A stretch of DNA of 64,000 nt from Symbiodinium natans (GCA_905221605.1 CAJNDS010001458.1:615001-679000), one strand, 5' to 3'; positions 45,284-55,983 are shown, counted from the first letter of the stretch. Made by a program: numbers and translations. Notes: generated from the sequence alone by a model not told the origin.

Positions 45284-45400
45284 GGGGTTCTACCTTGGAC
45301 CCTTGAGGACCTTTGGGTTTTGGGGGTCCCTTTTTAAGGATCCGTAAGGGAAAATAAGGGCCATTTTAGGAGCATAGAAGGGCAACCTAACCCTAAATCC

Positions 45401-45528
45401 TATGCTTGGAGGTTAGTGGTACTTATTCACCAACCATGACTGTACTTGTGACCCACTTCTAAGCCCCTTAAGTGCCCTAATATGGTTATAAGTGCAGTTC
45501 AAATTGGTTAGTAAAGAACCTCCAAGTA
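45401..45528. repeat. Fold-back element family A
   Basis: Both ends recognisable; part of the right arm deleted. Confidence 0.8.
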
Positions 45529-45734
45529 TACCCTAAACCCTACAAACCCTAAACGTGTGGGCCCTTACTTGAGGAGCTGGTGCGAAGACTGATCGTAAAC
45601 AAAAAAGAACTTGGGAGCTTTACCTACAGATTCTGTGGGCCTTTAATTGGGGGTCCCTCGTCTATACGGATCTTGGAACCCAAGCAAAAAACTATGATTC
45701 TAGCTGTTTCTTAGGAATGATAGTACCCAAAAAA

Positions 45735-46065
45735 CTTATTCCCTAAACCCTAAAACCCTAAAACCCTAAAACCCTAAAACCCTAAAACCCTAAAACCCTA
45801 AAACCCTAAAACCCTAAAACCCTAAAACCCTAAAACCCTAAAACCCTAAAACCCTAAAACCCTAAAACCCTAAAACCCTAACACCCTAAAACCCTAAAAC
45901 CCTAAAACCCTAAAACCCTAAAACCCTAAAACCCTAAAACCCTAAGACCCTAAGACCCTAAAACCCTAAAACCCTAAAACCCTAAAACCCTAAAACCCTA
46001 AAACCCTAAAACCCTAAAACCCTAAAACCCTCAAACCCTAAAACCCTAAAACCCTGCACCAACAA
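45735..46065 (-). repeat. 8-bp CCCTAAAA array
   Basis: About 40 units of CCCTAAAA, one base longer than the telomere-type unit, with single-unit changes (CCCTAACA, CCCTAAGA, CCCTCAAA). Confidence 0.96.
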
Positions 46066-46198
46066 TCCCTAAGTTGTATACCCTGGACACAAAGCCCAAG
46101 GGCCCGTACGTCAGAACCCTTTAACAAAGGCAAGGGATCACAGCAAGGGGGCCCTGTGGCTACCCGTACGTGGGGATGATGTACCACCTATTCCCTTC

Positions 46199-46313
46199 TA
46201 CTTGGAGGTTCATGGGTACTTATAACCGCAGTTATAAGTCTACTTATAAGCTGCTTAGGGGGCTTATAAGTAGAGTTATAATTAGGGTTATAAGTACCAT
46301 GAACCTCCAAGCA
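46199..46313. repeat. Fold-back element family A, short form
   Basis: 115 bp, nearly perfect palindrome. Confidence 0.87.
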
Positions 46314-46784
46314 ATAAGGACCCGAACAAAGTGCCCCTAATTCGTTTCAGCAGAATACAGAGTGCATGAGAAGATGTCCTATTTGCAGCTCTGACATCCC
46401 CCAAAAGCAAGAAATGGCAACACGAAAAGGCGCAACCACATCAATACGATCAAACGAGATTAGAACAGACTTTGAGCAAGGCTTCCCTTAACTTGACTTG
46501 GTTAAAGCTGTTCTTGGCAAGCAGCACTACTATTCATGCCTGTAGAAATGGCATTCTGGCCGCGTGTGAGAAACACATGAAACAGAAACTACAATGTACC
46601 CATACGGTACAAGAGGGTTCGCATTGCATTGTTTCCCCCCCAAGACACCCTCCTCCACCTGCCCCGCAAAAAAGAAACAAGAAAAAACAACAATGACTTA
46701 TAGTAAATAGTCACAAATGCGTAAATTTAAGAAACCCTAAGCCCTGTTTGAACCCCGAGTCTTGTTCAGCCAGTGCCGCGGTGC

Positions 46785-46843
46785 CTGCAACGTTGCCGAT
46801 GGAGTGGCCAAGCACGAGGGCGTCATCCTCGCCGGAAGAAGGG
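46785..46843 (-). CDS. Candidate exon
   Basis: Acceptor GGAG| at 46843, donor GCAG|GC at 46785. Reads PSSGEDDALVLGHSIGNVA. Confidence 0.66.
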
Positions 46844-47049
46844 CTCCAAGGGCGACCAGGGTTTTAGGGCTTAGGACTCAGGGGTCGAACTACCTGCCAC
46901 TGAGCAGCAAGCAGCTTGGCCATCCACTACCAGTTATACCATGACGCTTGCTGTTGCTTCCTCTTGATTGGTAGGTATGGTCAACCAGCCTAAACCCTAA
47001 ACCCTAAACCCTCTCTAAACCCCGCACCCTACATCTTTCACAACCCAAG

Positions 47050-47092
47050 ACCCCTCGCTAGCTTGAACCGAGGCCGCAAAACTTTGCCTGAC
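47050..47092 (-). CDS. Candidate exon
   Basis: Acceptor GTAG|G at 47092. Reads VRQSFAASVQAS. Donor not fixed. Confidence 0.48.
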
Positions 47093-47309
47093 CTACTAGA
47101 CCCAAGTCTTGATATAAAAAAACGGGTGCTCTTCTTGGTTTAACGCTCAGAAGGGGCTTATAAGGGAACCTAAAAACCCCTAGAAAAAGGGAATACGGGC
47201 CTACTCGGGGACTCCGTACGGCGGCCAAACCTCCAAACCCCCCAAAAACTAGAGCCCCTCAAATCCTAGACGCTAGACCCTTAATCCCTAAACCGTAAAC
47301 CGACACCCT

Positions 47310-47421
47310 CTTGGTAGCGCAGTAACCATACTAAAGTAAGGGCACCCGACTACTTGGTTGGCTACTTTAGAAGGGAACCTTGAACCAACAAAATGGAAAA
47401 GGGTACCACTGGCCTACCAAG
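47310..47421. repeat. Fold-back element family D
   Basis: CTTGGTAGCGCAGTAACC to GGTACCACTGGCCTACCAAG. Confidence 0.87.
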
Positions 47422-47540
47422 CCCTGAACCCTAAACCCTAAACCCTAAACCCTAAACCCTAAACCCTAAACCCTAAACCCTAAACCCTAAACCCTAAAAC
47501 CCTAAACCCCAGACCCTGAAGCCTAAACACCCGAAACCTG

Positions 47541-47610
47541 GCATCTTCTGGGGGCCCAACCGCTGCAGAGGCCGCCTGCGGATCCCTTGGTCGCGCGGGG
47601 CTTCGTCAAC
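47541..47610 (-). CDS. Candidate exon
   Basis: Open minus frame VDEAPRDQGIRRRPLQRLGP with two possible AAG acceptors. Limits approximate. Confidence 0.42.
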
Positions 47611-47807
47611 CCCACCCCCCCGCCCCCCGCCCGCAAACCGAATACTAAAGCAGCCCACTTTAGGGTGCAGGGGTTTAAGTTTAGGGTGTAGGGTTTAGGG
47701 GTTAGGGTTTAGGGTTCAGCGTTTAGGGTTTTGCATGTGGGATTTAGGGTTTAGGGTTTAGGGTTTAGGGTTTAGGGTTTAGGGTTTAGGGGATTCAGAG
47801 TAGGGTC

Positions 47808-47872
47808 CTGGAGGGCTCTGAAATCCCTGAAAGCCACTCGCGGCGCTCTGCGGGCTGATCGGTCTTCCCAAC
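47808..47872 (-). CDS. Candidate exon
   Basis: Acceptor GGAG|G at 47872. Reads VGKTDQPAERREWLSGISEP. The likely end is CCAG|GA at 47808, a GA donor. First exon after the retroelement-bearing intron. Confidence 0.62.
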
Positions 47873-48593
47873 CTCCCCCCAAGGGAAGAGGGTTTAGGGT
47901 TTAGAATTTAGGGTTTAGGCTTTAGGGTTTAGGGTACGGGGGGACAACCAAGGAAGGAAATCAACTCCCCTAATCGCCCTGAACCTATATTCCCCAGATC
48001 GAACCAAGAAGCAAACGAGAACACGGATAAGAGCAACCCAGGGGGGAAGGAAAGGGGGAAGGAATCCACACCCTTACCAAACCCTAAGAACCCAGGCACT
48101 ACTTTTTGAACTTGTGGCTTTCTGTTCAAGCCCATCTTGAGCCAAACATGTTTTCCGGGTTCATTAACCCTTCCAACTCTCAACACTAACTCTTTTCTAC
48201 AATACCAGTTGCAGCTCCGCACTCCCCCTGTCCTAGGATTTCCTAGGACACATTGGAGGTGCAGATCTTTGGCCAAAAACTGCCATTAGGGCAGCAGCCA
48301 GCTGCTTGAAATGCACAATATGGTTTTACGTCTACCAGGACGAAATTATAGCACATTGGCTAAATCCACTAACCATAGAGAATCTTTTTTTCCACCTTGA
48401 TCCTCTTATCATTGAAGACTCTTCGGCCTTCTTCACCACAAACCGTGGTCTTCGCTACGTGAAAAACTACTAACTTCTACTATCAGGGATTTCCATACCC
48501 TTAATAGTAACCACCACATTTTCAGCACATTGGCCGATCCAGCGCACCTGTCTCCAGAAAGAGAAAAACCATCCCTTCATCCATACCATCCAG

Positions 48594-51500
48594 TCACTTC
48601 TTTTTCCGATGGTTTGCAATACTGAGGTGAAGTTGTAGCAGAATATACTCCAGGTCCGAAACTGCAAGAACAGGATCCTGCACGCACCTTTGAATTGAGG
48701 ATACCAATCCTTCTCTCTTTGCGTCCTCAATCGCTTGGCAAGATTGACCCAGCTCTGCACTCACAGCTGTAGACGCTTGCGCATCCACATCAGAAGGACG
48801 ATCCTTTTCCTCAGGACCTTTCACCACCACCACTTCTCCCTTTTTGGGACTCTGACTTTTCTCCTTCTTCTTCGCCTTTCCACCGACGTTTGACTTTGTG
48901 CGCATTTTCGAGGCTTTTTCCCCTGCAGAAACCGCCGCATTGGATGATGATCCACTCTTCTCAATGGTCGCCGGCATCTTCTTCGGCTTTGGAACCAGGA
49001 GAGTGTAAGGATCTTCGATAACTGCAGTTTTCCTCTTCTTTTTAACCTTTTTTGCCTCCTCCTCAACGGCAACCTCCGTCTCAGAAGTCTCAACCACCTC
49101 CTTTTCGGCAGGAATATCCTTGCTGGACTCCCTTTCTAGGGACCTCTTCTTGCCCCTTTTGGGATCTTTTTCTTCTTCCACGTTGGCTCGCTCGAACCAT
49201 ATCCTCAGGTCATTGACCCATTCTTCCACCTCCTCGAGCGAAACCTCATACGACTTCACTACTTCGTGAAGTTCCAGCACGGACAACATATCGGTGGTCC
49301 ACGAAACCCATTCTCTATCCATCTGGTCAGTATCTCCATTGAACTTCAGGAGTTTGAACAGTGGGTCCGCCTCTGCTCGAGCCAAATCTGTTTTGCCATT
49401 GGACAGAAATGAAATCGCCTCCATCAACAGTTCCGCCATTTTGGTGTCATCGTCATAAGTCATGGAATACTCCTCACCATCATCGAACTGTTCAGGAGAG
49501 ATCTCCTTTTCCCCACCTTTTGCACCAGAACTTCTCCTTGGACCATCCCTTGGGGGCGTCCTTGGAGACCTTGGCCTCTGTTCATTCAGCGGATCACCAT
49601 GCTCAAAAACACACCTGTCACCATAACGACACTTCCCAGGCTGAGCAAACTGAATGCACCTCACACCAGTTGCATCATGCGAGAACGCACACTTCTTTCC
49701 AGCGAAGCAGGGTCTCCCCGCCACATAGTATTTGCACCAATACGAATGCAGCACCACATCATCTTCTGAATGGATGAATTTGCAGTCTTCACCAAATTTG
49801 CAGCGATCTTTTCCCTTACTGAACCAATAGCAGAAGCCTTTCTTCCTCTTCTCCAAGCGCTCCGCCTCGAACCGGTCCATAGGGCGATTCTGCTCTACAT
49901 GAACATTGTCATGGGCCTGAGAACTGCTCCCTTCACCCCAGGTGCTATCAGTATTTGATGCTTGGAGTACAGCTGGAAAACCTGGCCTTGGTCCTACCAC
50001 CTTCATGATTGGTTTTCCGCCAGCTCCTGAGCCACGCTGAGACGATCCAAAAACACTGAACTTCTTCATGAAGGCTTTCCTAGTGCCGATCTTCTGCACC
50101 CTTTTGATTGGGTGCTTCATTGCTCCAACCTTGCATCCAGATACATTCAAACGACACAACCTCTTATACCCAGCTCTATATCCCTTTTTCCAAAGAGCCA
50201 TAAGAATTTTAGAGGCAGTAACATTCTCCACCTCTACCTTTTCCAACGATCCCTCACTTCCCGGAACAAACCCATCCAACCCATCCATATCTGAAGACCT
50301 TTCCATCTTTTTTGACACCACTTCGTCGAGGTAGTCTTCAGAGATCCAGGGTAAGTTCCTCTTAGAGGAAGGATTGTCACCATTGTTTGGTCCTTCACCA
50401 GGATACCCCTTTGTGCTGTCAAAGATCTTACCAGTAGTGCGGTCCTGCGTAGAGAAATTGGAAGCAACGCGAGAGTACACTGACCACAAGAAAATCCTTG
50501 TGCCCGCCAGTCTTGACGACCCACTGGATGTCTCCTCTTCCGGAGAGACTTCTGGCGCTTTGCCATCCCTTCCAGTGTCACCAAGTGTCTCACCTCCAGC
50601 ATCTTCAATGGGAATAAGGGATTCATTGTTCCCTTGATCTAGTACCGCATCTTGTTGATCGGGGATCTCCAGCACCATTCCTGTAGGATCCACTTCCTCA
50701 TCAGCATCGTCGTCCATTCTTCTCCAGAGAACCTCCAATTGATCAGCGCAGGTCGCCGCCTGAAGGAACTCCATCATTTGGTCCCTCCCGTGCTGCCAGA
50801 GAAATTCGGAATTCACCACTGTCCCTTGGCCTCCTAGTCTAAGGAATGGAGCGACCAGATTGGCTACCCTTGCCATAAGTTCCACATGAACTTCCATGCC
50901 TGGACTGCGACTCCAATCATAGGCTATTGCCTCCATAGCAGTTCCAAACTTTTCAGTATTTCTGAATTCCTTTTCCAGGCCAGGAGAAAGCAGTGCACCC
51001 ATCACCGAAAGAGGATAATTTCCCACCACCGGCAAGCACGGATCTTCATGGAACGAATGATGCAAATCACCGTAGTATCCTTGATCTCTCCTTTCAAAAA
51101 GGAGTCTCCCAGTATTCAACTGGGCATTCAGTTCATCCACTTGAACCATTTCAGCACATATTCTCTGTGCCGCAGTCGCTATTGCCGGCCAGAGAGCACG
51201 ATCTGCCAACCCACGACGCATAACCCAAATAGTTGTCGCCGACTGAATCAGTGTACCAGGGTCATATGCCATGACCACCAATGCACCATCATCCATTCTC
51301 TGATCAGTATCATCTTCTAATGCCAGGTTCAAATCCTGTTCGCTTGCACCTTCAGATGACATGCTAATAACCAAGTTTCGATCCATTTTATTGGATCCCT
51401 TCTGATAGTCCTTGTGCTCCACAGGTAACTTGCCGACAGCAACCTTCCAATAAATCCGATTCAGAAGACCTTTAACAAGCAATTGCTGAGGAACGTTCTT

Positions 51501-52775
51501 CACCGGACGAACATCCAATGTCTTCGCACCATCACCACGGAGTTCATTGCTCCCACCTTCTCCTTCGTTTTGGTCAGTCTCTTCGCCAAGAATTTGCACT
51601 GCTCCTTCCAGCGCCGTCTCCTGTCCAGCCACTTCTTGCCCAGGAAGAACTTGAGCGCCTTCAGATACATTCACCTGTCCAGCAACACCTTGCCCAGGTA
51701 AAACCTCATCCGTGGAGCCCACCGCCAGCGAACCAGCTATAACTGAGCCATCCCTTGCTCTTTTTTGAGACTGTTCAGGACGAGAAGGTTGTGGCAGCGA
51801 AAAAACTTGAGAAGTCACTTCTTGGCGGGTCTCCCCCCGCGACGCTTTGTCGCGTTCTTCGCCAAGGTGAACCGATTTTTTCTGCCCGTCATTGGGGACG
51901 GAAGAACCACCCATCGGAACATTGCCACGAATCGCAGTTCTCTGTGAATCCCTTTCTTGCAAAAGGATTTCCCTCATGCGTTGCACAGCATTGGTCTCTT
52001 CCTCGCTTGAATCGCTTGAGGAATCGGCATAAGAAACCAAAGCCTCCGCCTGATCATCATCGTCCACCACATCTGCCCACGCTCTGCTGAACCGATACGA
52101 CAACACACCACGAGGCTTCAGTTCCAGTGGTTTTGGTTTCTCCACCACTTCCGCCGGTTGTGCTCGTCGCTGTGAACGCGAGCGTGGCACCTGTCGCACC
52201 TGTTTTTTGTCCAGCAAGGGCCTTCCCCTTTTCACAGGGTTCGATCTTGACCGATACTTTTTTGTTGGTGGGTTCACTGGTGGCATTCCAACTCCCACCA
52301 ACTTCAGCTTCTGTACGCACAGTGGAGACCTCTGCGCAAGCGTCCAAGCGTCACGGTACTTGACCTTATCAAAAAGCTCCCGATAGGAGCCTCTCGGCAT
52401 CGTTTTTGCACCAGAGCCTTCAGCTTCACGCATCTGAGTGAGGGTTCGCACCGCCTCTCTTCCAGCTTCCTTGCTTCCAGAAGATTGTTGTACCCGTACA
52501 GATGCATCGGAAGGGACTGCTTTTTCCGGTCCCTCCGGACGATATCGGACACCTCCCACCAATCGCAGGATTTTGCATGCTGTCACCTTGTTGATCCCTT
52601 TTTCAAGCAGATCTTCCACAAAGATGAACTCCTGCAGGTCCGACACGGTGTTCACACCAAGAGTAATCATCACCTCACTTACATGAGGGGTATACACCCA
52701 AAGGTGTTTGTTGCGAGCCATCCAATTTTCAATTGGCTCCTCTGGATCTTGAAGCAGAGTACCAGTAACTTCCAC
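48594..52775 (-). CDS. 1,393-codon ORF: SAM-like N-terminus, three CCCH zinc fingers, basic C-terminus
   Basis: Uninterrupted ORF that starts with GTG at 52775; the first ATG is codon 19 (52721), and an in-frame stop lies at 52820. Residues about 18-75 (DLQEFIFVEDLLEKGINKV) resemble a SAM domain. A long acidic/Ser-rich region follows. Near residues 983-1064 there are three fingers: C-x9-C-x5-C-x3-H, then twice C-x8-C-x5-C-x3-H. The C-terminal part is Lys/Glu-rich (KKVKKKRK and similar) and ends ANHRKKK. CCCH fingers usually bind RNA, so an ORF1/Gag-like coat role is inferred. Base composition is even, unlike the GC-rich ASH exons. A host gene for an RNA-binding protein retained without introns is the alternative. 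No catalytic domain was recognised. Confidence 0.75.
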   Translation of the reverse strand: MEVTGTLLQDPEEPIENWMARNKHLWVYTPHVSEVMITLGVNTVSDLQEFIFVEDLLEKGINKVTACKILRLVGGVRYRPEGPEKAVPSDASVRVQQSSGSKEAGREAVRTLTQMREAEGSGAKTMPRGSYRELFDKVKYRDAWTLAQRSPLCVQKLKLVGVGMPPVNPPTKKYRSRSNPVKRGRPLLDKKQVRQVPRSRSQRRAQPAEVVEKPKPLELKPRGVLSYRFSRAWADVVDDDDQAEALVSYADSSSDSSEEETNAVQRMREILLQERDSQRTAIRGNVPMGGSSVPNDGQKKSVHLGEERDKASRGETRQEVTSQVFSLPQPSRPEQSQKRARDGSVIAGSLAVGSTDEVLPGQGVAGQVNVSEGAQVLPGQEVAGQETALEGAVQILGEETDQNEGEGGSNELRGDGAKTLDVRPVKNVPQQLLVKGLLNRIYWKVAVGKLPVEHKDYQKGSNKMDRNLVISMSSEGASEQDLNLALEDDTDQRMDDGALVVMAYDPGTLIQSATTIWVMRRGLADRALWPAIATAAQRICAEMVQVDELNAQLNTGRLLFERRDQGYYGDLHHSFHEDPCLPVVGNYPLSVMGALLSPGLEKEFRNTEKFGTAMEAIAYDWSRSPGMEVHVELMARVANLVAPFLRLGGQGTVVNSEFLWQHGRDQMMEFLQAATCADQLEVLWRRMDDDADEEVDPTGMVLEIPDQQDAVLDQGNNESLIPIEDAGGETLGDTGRDGKAPEVSPEEETSSGSSRLAGTRIFLWSVYSRVASNFSTQDRTTGKIFDSTKGYPGEGPNNGDNPSSKRNLPWISEDYLDEVVSKKMERSSDMDGLDGFVPGSEGSLEKVEVENVTASKILMALWKKGYRAGYKRLCRLNVSGCKVGAMKHPIKRVQKIGTRKAFMKKFSVFGSSQRGSGAGGKPIMKVVGPRPGFPAVLQASNTDSTWGEGSSSQAHDNVHVEQNRPMDRFEAERLEKRKKGFCYWFSKGKDRCKFGEDCKFIHSEDDVVLHSYWCKYYVAGRPCFAGKKCAFSHDATGVRCIQFAQPGKCRYGDRCVFEHGDPLNEQRPRSPRTPPRDGPRRSSGAKGGEKEISPEQFDDGEEYSMTYDDDTKMAELLMEAISFLSNGKTDLARAEADPLFKLLKFNGDTDQMDREWVSWTTDMLSVLELHEVVKSYEVSLEEVEEWVNDLRIWFERANVEEEKDPKRGKKRSLERESSKDIPAEKEVVETSETEVAVEEEAKKVKKKRKTAVIEDPYTLLVPKPKKMPATIEKSGSSSNAAVSAGEKASKMRTKSNVGGKAKKKEKSQSPKKGEVVVVKGPEEKDRPSDVDAQASTAVSAELGQSCQAIEDAKREGLVSSIQRCVQDPVLAVSDLEYILLQLHLSIANHRKKK

Positions 52776-53070
52776 CCCCTCGAATCTTGTTATTGTTTTT
52801 GTATTTGTTTTTGGATTTCATTATTCGAAACCAAAGAAGTGAGACTCTAAACATACATTTCCCTTTACGAAGAGAAAGAAGGGAATGTATTCTAAATTCC
52901 ACCCCCTCGAATCTTGTTATTGTTTTTGTATTTGTTTTTGGATTTCATTTTTCGAAACCAGAGAAGTGAGACTCTAAACATACATTTCCCTTTACGAAGA
53001 GAAAGAAGGGAATGTATTCTGAATTCCACCCCCCTCGAATCTTGTTGTTTTTTTGTATTTGTTTTTGGAT
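52772..53070 (-). repeat. 127-bp tandem monomers upstream of the CCCH ORF
   Basis: Two full 127-bp copies start at 52772 and 52899, and a third, shortened copy starts at 53026. Copies differ at only a few positions. The first copy overlaps the ORF start codon. The arrangement fits a monomeric promoter array of a retroelement. Confidence 0.85.
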
Positions 53071-53202
53071 GCCCCCAACACCCTAAACCCTAAACCCTAA
53101 ACCCTAAACCCCATACCCTAAACCCTAAAACCCTAAACCCCAAACCCTAAACCCTAAACCCTGAACCCTAAACCCTAAGCCCTAAACCCTAAACCCTAGC
53201 AG

Positions 53203-53259
53203 CAATTTGGGTGGTGAGCCAGGTCTTCGCGTCTGGGGACGATAGCCAAACATGTAGCT
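53203..53259 (-). CDS. Candidate exon
   Basis: Acceptor GGCAG| at 53259; left limit near GCTGCTAGGG. Reads LHVWLSSPDAKTWLTTQIAA. It is the last exon before the intron holding the 5-kb CCCH-ORF element. Confidence 0.68.
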
Positions 53260-53430
53260 CTGCCAGGCTACTTGTATCATCGACGCATAAACCCCACAAA
53301 ACCCTACGACCCCGAAGCCACTAAACCCCTAAATCCCTACAACCCTCAGCCCTTAAACCCTCATAACCCCTACACTGAAAAAAAACACTAAACCACGAAA
53401 CCCCCTAAATCCTTGAAACCGGAAACGCAC

Positions 53431-53477
53431 CAAGGTCGGCGCGAGCCGATAAATTTGGCCGCCACCACGTAGCGCAC
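53431..53477 (-). CDS. Candidate exon, ASH-like
   Basis: Acceptor TAAG|G at 53477, donor TTG|GTGCGT at 53431. Reads VRYVVAAKFIGSRRP, a hydrophobic closing strand. Confidence 0.74.
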
Positions 53478-53582
53478 CTTACAGGCGAACAGGGCGTTTA
53501 GGGTTTGAGGGTTTGAGGGTTTAGGGTTGGAGGGTTTGGGGGTTTCAAACATTAGGTACTCAATGGGTGTCTCTACTCATCT

Positions 53583-53625
53583 GGGGGTTTCCGAAACTAG
53601 GGGTACCTTATTGGGGTCCTTAGTC
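53583..53625. repeat. Dispersed repeat J
   Basis: Inverse of 60772-60812 (GGGGTACCTTATTGGGGTCC in one, complement in the other). Probably one arm of a decayed fold-back. Confidence 0.7.
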
Positions 53626-53689
53626 TAAGAGTGTCTATATTCGGGGTCCCTTTTTTTCTCGTAAAATCCCATTTAGGGTCTAGGCGGTA

Positions 53690-53885
53690 AGAGTTTTTTT
53701 TTTTTTTTGCGGGTGTTTTTTTGCTGTGGGTGCGGGGGCGCGTTTTTTTTTTGCTGCGGGTGCGGGGGCGCGTTTTTTTTTTGCTGCGGGTGGGGGGGCG
53801 CTGCTGGGGTGCGGGGGCGCGTTTTTTTTTTTGTTGCGGGTGCCGTGGGGGCGCCTTTTTTTTTGCTGCGGGTGCGGAGCGTTTT
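53690..53885 (+). repeat. T-run/GCTGCGGGTGCGGGGG tandem repeat
   Basis: About six units of a T run plus GCTGCGGGTGCGGGGGCGCG; the same unit returns at 55385-55800. Confidence 0.88.
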
Positions 53886-54710
53886 TGCTGTTTTCTCTAT
53901 ATTTTACTATGAAAACCTTTATTTCTCTAATTTTCAATAGGAAAACCTCTTTCTCCTCTATATTTGAATAGGAAAACCTCTTTCTTCTCTATATTTGAAT
54001 ATGAAAACCTCTATTTTCTCTACATTTAGCATGAAAACCTCTAGTTTTTCTAATTTCTCTATACTTCAATTCGAAAACCTCTATTTCTCTCTATTTTAAA
54101 ACTAAAACCTCTATTTCTCTCTATTTTTGTCTATATCGTCATAGTTTTCCTCTATATTTAATCAGGAAGACATGAGAGAGGAAGACATGAGAAACTTATC
54201 CTCTGTGTTGTCTCAATATGTGACTTGCAATTAAAAGTGTTTTTGTCCCTCTTGTCCTAATTTTAATAGGAAGCCCATTATTTTCTCTGTCTCTGAATAG
54301 GCAAACCTCCATTGTCTTAACATTTGAACATGAAAACCTCTATTCTCTATATTTGAATATCAAGACCTCTACATTTCAATATGAAAACACTTTGTATTTT
54401 CGCTATATTTTCGTATGAAAGCCTCTATTTCCTCTATGTTGTCATAGGAAGCATCTAATTTCTCTATATTGTATAGCGAAAACCTCTATTGTTCTATAGT
54501 TTCTTATTTTGTCAGCATTTTCAGACTTCTTCTCTTTATTTCACGAGGAAGACATGAGAGAGGAATACATGAAAAGCTAATTCTCTATATTGTCATAAGA
54601 GTACATGCATTATCTCTATTTGTGACTCGTAGACAACAAGTGTTTTTGTTCATGTCTCATAACACAAGCTCTATTTTCTCGATTCTTTACTAAGAAGACG
54701 TTTATATCTC
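53885..54710 (+). repeat. AT-rich degenerate repeat
   Basis: About 25 diverged 25-30-bp units of the type ATGAAAACCTCTATTTCTCT. Contains no GC-rich exon-like segment. Confidence 0.8.
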
Positions 54711-54779
54711 TATTTTTAAACGGAAAATTCAACTTCCACCATAAGGTCTGAATTTTCGTAGGAAAGCAAGCATATATTC

Positions 54780-55260
54780 CCTCTTTCTTCAGGGGGTTGG
54801 GGGCTGCGCAGACCGCCGCATTTGAAAACACAATGCTCGCATCATGGGTTTGGAAGGGATTCGTAAGCTTTGAAGCAGGCTTGCCGGCTAAAAAAAGCGG
54901 GGGGGTTGGGGGGGGCGCAGCCCCCCCATTTGCAAACACAATGCTCGCATCATCATGGGTTTGGAAGGGATTCGTATGATTGAAGCAAGTTTGCCCGGCT
55001 AAAAAGCGCAGCCCCACCCCCCCCCCCTTTCAAGCGGGGGGGAATGCTCTCATGATGGGTCCGGAAAGGATTCATTTGCTTTGAAGCAAGCGGCATGGCT
55101 TTAAGAAGCGGGCGGGTTGGGGGGGGCGCAGCCCCCCCCTATTTGCAAACCCAATGCTGGCATGATAGGCTTGGATTCATATGCTGAGAAGCGACCTGGC
55201 ACGGTTTTAAAGAGGGGGGGGGGTCGGGCGGGGTGCAGCCCTCCCTCCACCGTTTGCAAA
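54780..55260 (+). repeat. About 110-bp tandem repeat
   Basis: Four to five units, each with GGGGGGGCGCAGCCCCCC, then ACACAATGCTCGCATCATGG, then GGAAGGATTCGT. Confidence 0.85.
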
Positions 55261-55369
55261 CGCAGCCTTGGGAAGGATTCAGTGCTTTGAAAACGCTTGC
55301 ACAGTTTAAAGGAGGGGGGGCGTTGGGGACGGGGTTGGGGAGGAAATTGCAAAACAAATGACCTGGAGG

Positions 55370-55810
55370 AAAGGGGGGGGGGCGTTTTCTTTTTTTGCTG
55401 CGGGTGCGGGGTGCGTTTTTTTTTTTGCTGGGCGCGTTTTTTTTTTTTTTTTTTTTGCTGCGGTGCGGGGGCGACACGCGCAAGGTCACTCACCACCGGG
55501 GGGGGTGGGGAGGAAGGGGGGGGGGGGGGGGGTGCGTGCTTTTTTTTTTTTTGCTGCGGGTGCGGGGGCGCGTTTTTTTTTTTGCTGCGGGTGGGGGGCG
55601 ACACGCGCCAGGTCACTCACTCACCTGGGGGGTGGGGAGGAAGGGGGGGGGGGGGGGGGGGGGGGAGGGGGGGGGGGGGGGGGGGAGGGGGGGGGGGGGG
55701 GGAGGGGGGGGGGGGGGGGGGGGCGTTTTTTGTTTTTGCTGCGGGTGCGGGGGCGACACGCACCAGGTCACTCACTCACCGGGGCGGCCCCCGAAAAAAG
55801 CACCCACAGC
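55370..55810 (+). repeat. G-run/T-run compound repeat
   Basis: G runs up to about 25 bp, T runs up to about 20 bp and GCGACACGCGCCAGGTCACTC copies. Possible assembly weak spot. Confidence 0.88.
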
Positions 55811-55936
55811 AAAAAAGCACGAACAACAAAAAAAACACGGGTTCCGGGTCTAGGCTACAGTACTACTCTCACGAGCATCCCGAAGGCCCTAAACCCCAAA
55901 ACCTAAACCCTAAACCCTAAACCCTAAACCCTAAAC

Positions 55937-55983
55937 TGGAGGGTGGATGCAGCTTGACCGCCCACAGGTTCATTGGAGCCACC
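55937..55983 (-). CDS. Candidate exon ending at telomeric repeat
   Basis: Acceptor TTCAG|G at 55983. The only GT at the end is the GT of GTTTAGGG, so the repeat itself would supply the donor. Two frames are open: VAPMNLWAVKLHPPS and GGSNEPVGGQAASTL. Confidence 0.6.

Larger units (their letters stand above)
47936..53070 (-). mobile_element. 5.1-kb retroelement-like insertion with CCCH zinc-finger ORF
   Basis: A block free of telomere-type repeat. In its own direction it holds 127-bp tandem monomers (53070 to 52772), one long ORF, then about 650 bp of untranslated sequence down to 47936. At both ends it passes directly into telomere-type repeat (TTTAGGG-form at the left end and CCCTAAA-form at the right, as read on the plus strand). 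It lies in an intron of the ASH gene in the same orientation. Tandem 5-prime monomers before an RNA-binding ORF recall non-LTR retrotransposons, but no reverse transcriptase or endonuclease was seen, and no LTR or target duplication. A truncated LINE-like or non-autonomous element is the best guess. Confidence 0.55.

Noticed and set aside
48470..48760. 96-codon minus frame overlapping the end of the CCCH ORF
   Set aside because: Mostly a shadow of the large ORF in another frame; the extension beyond its stop shows no known domain.
53680..55920. Phe/Gly/Ala-rich frames on both strands
   Set aside because: Derived from T-run and G-run satellites.
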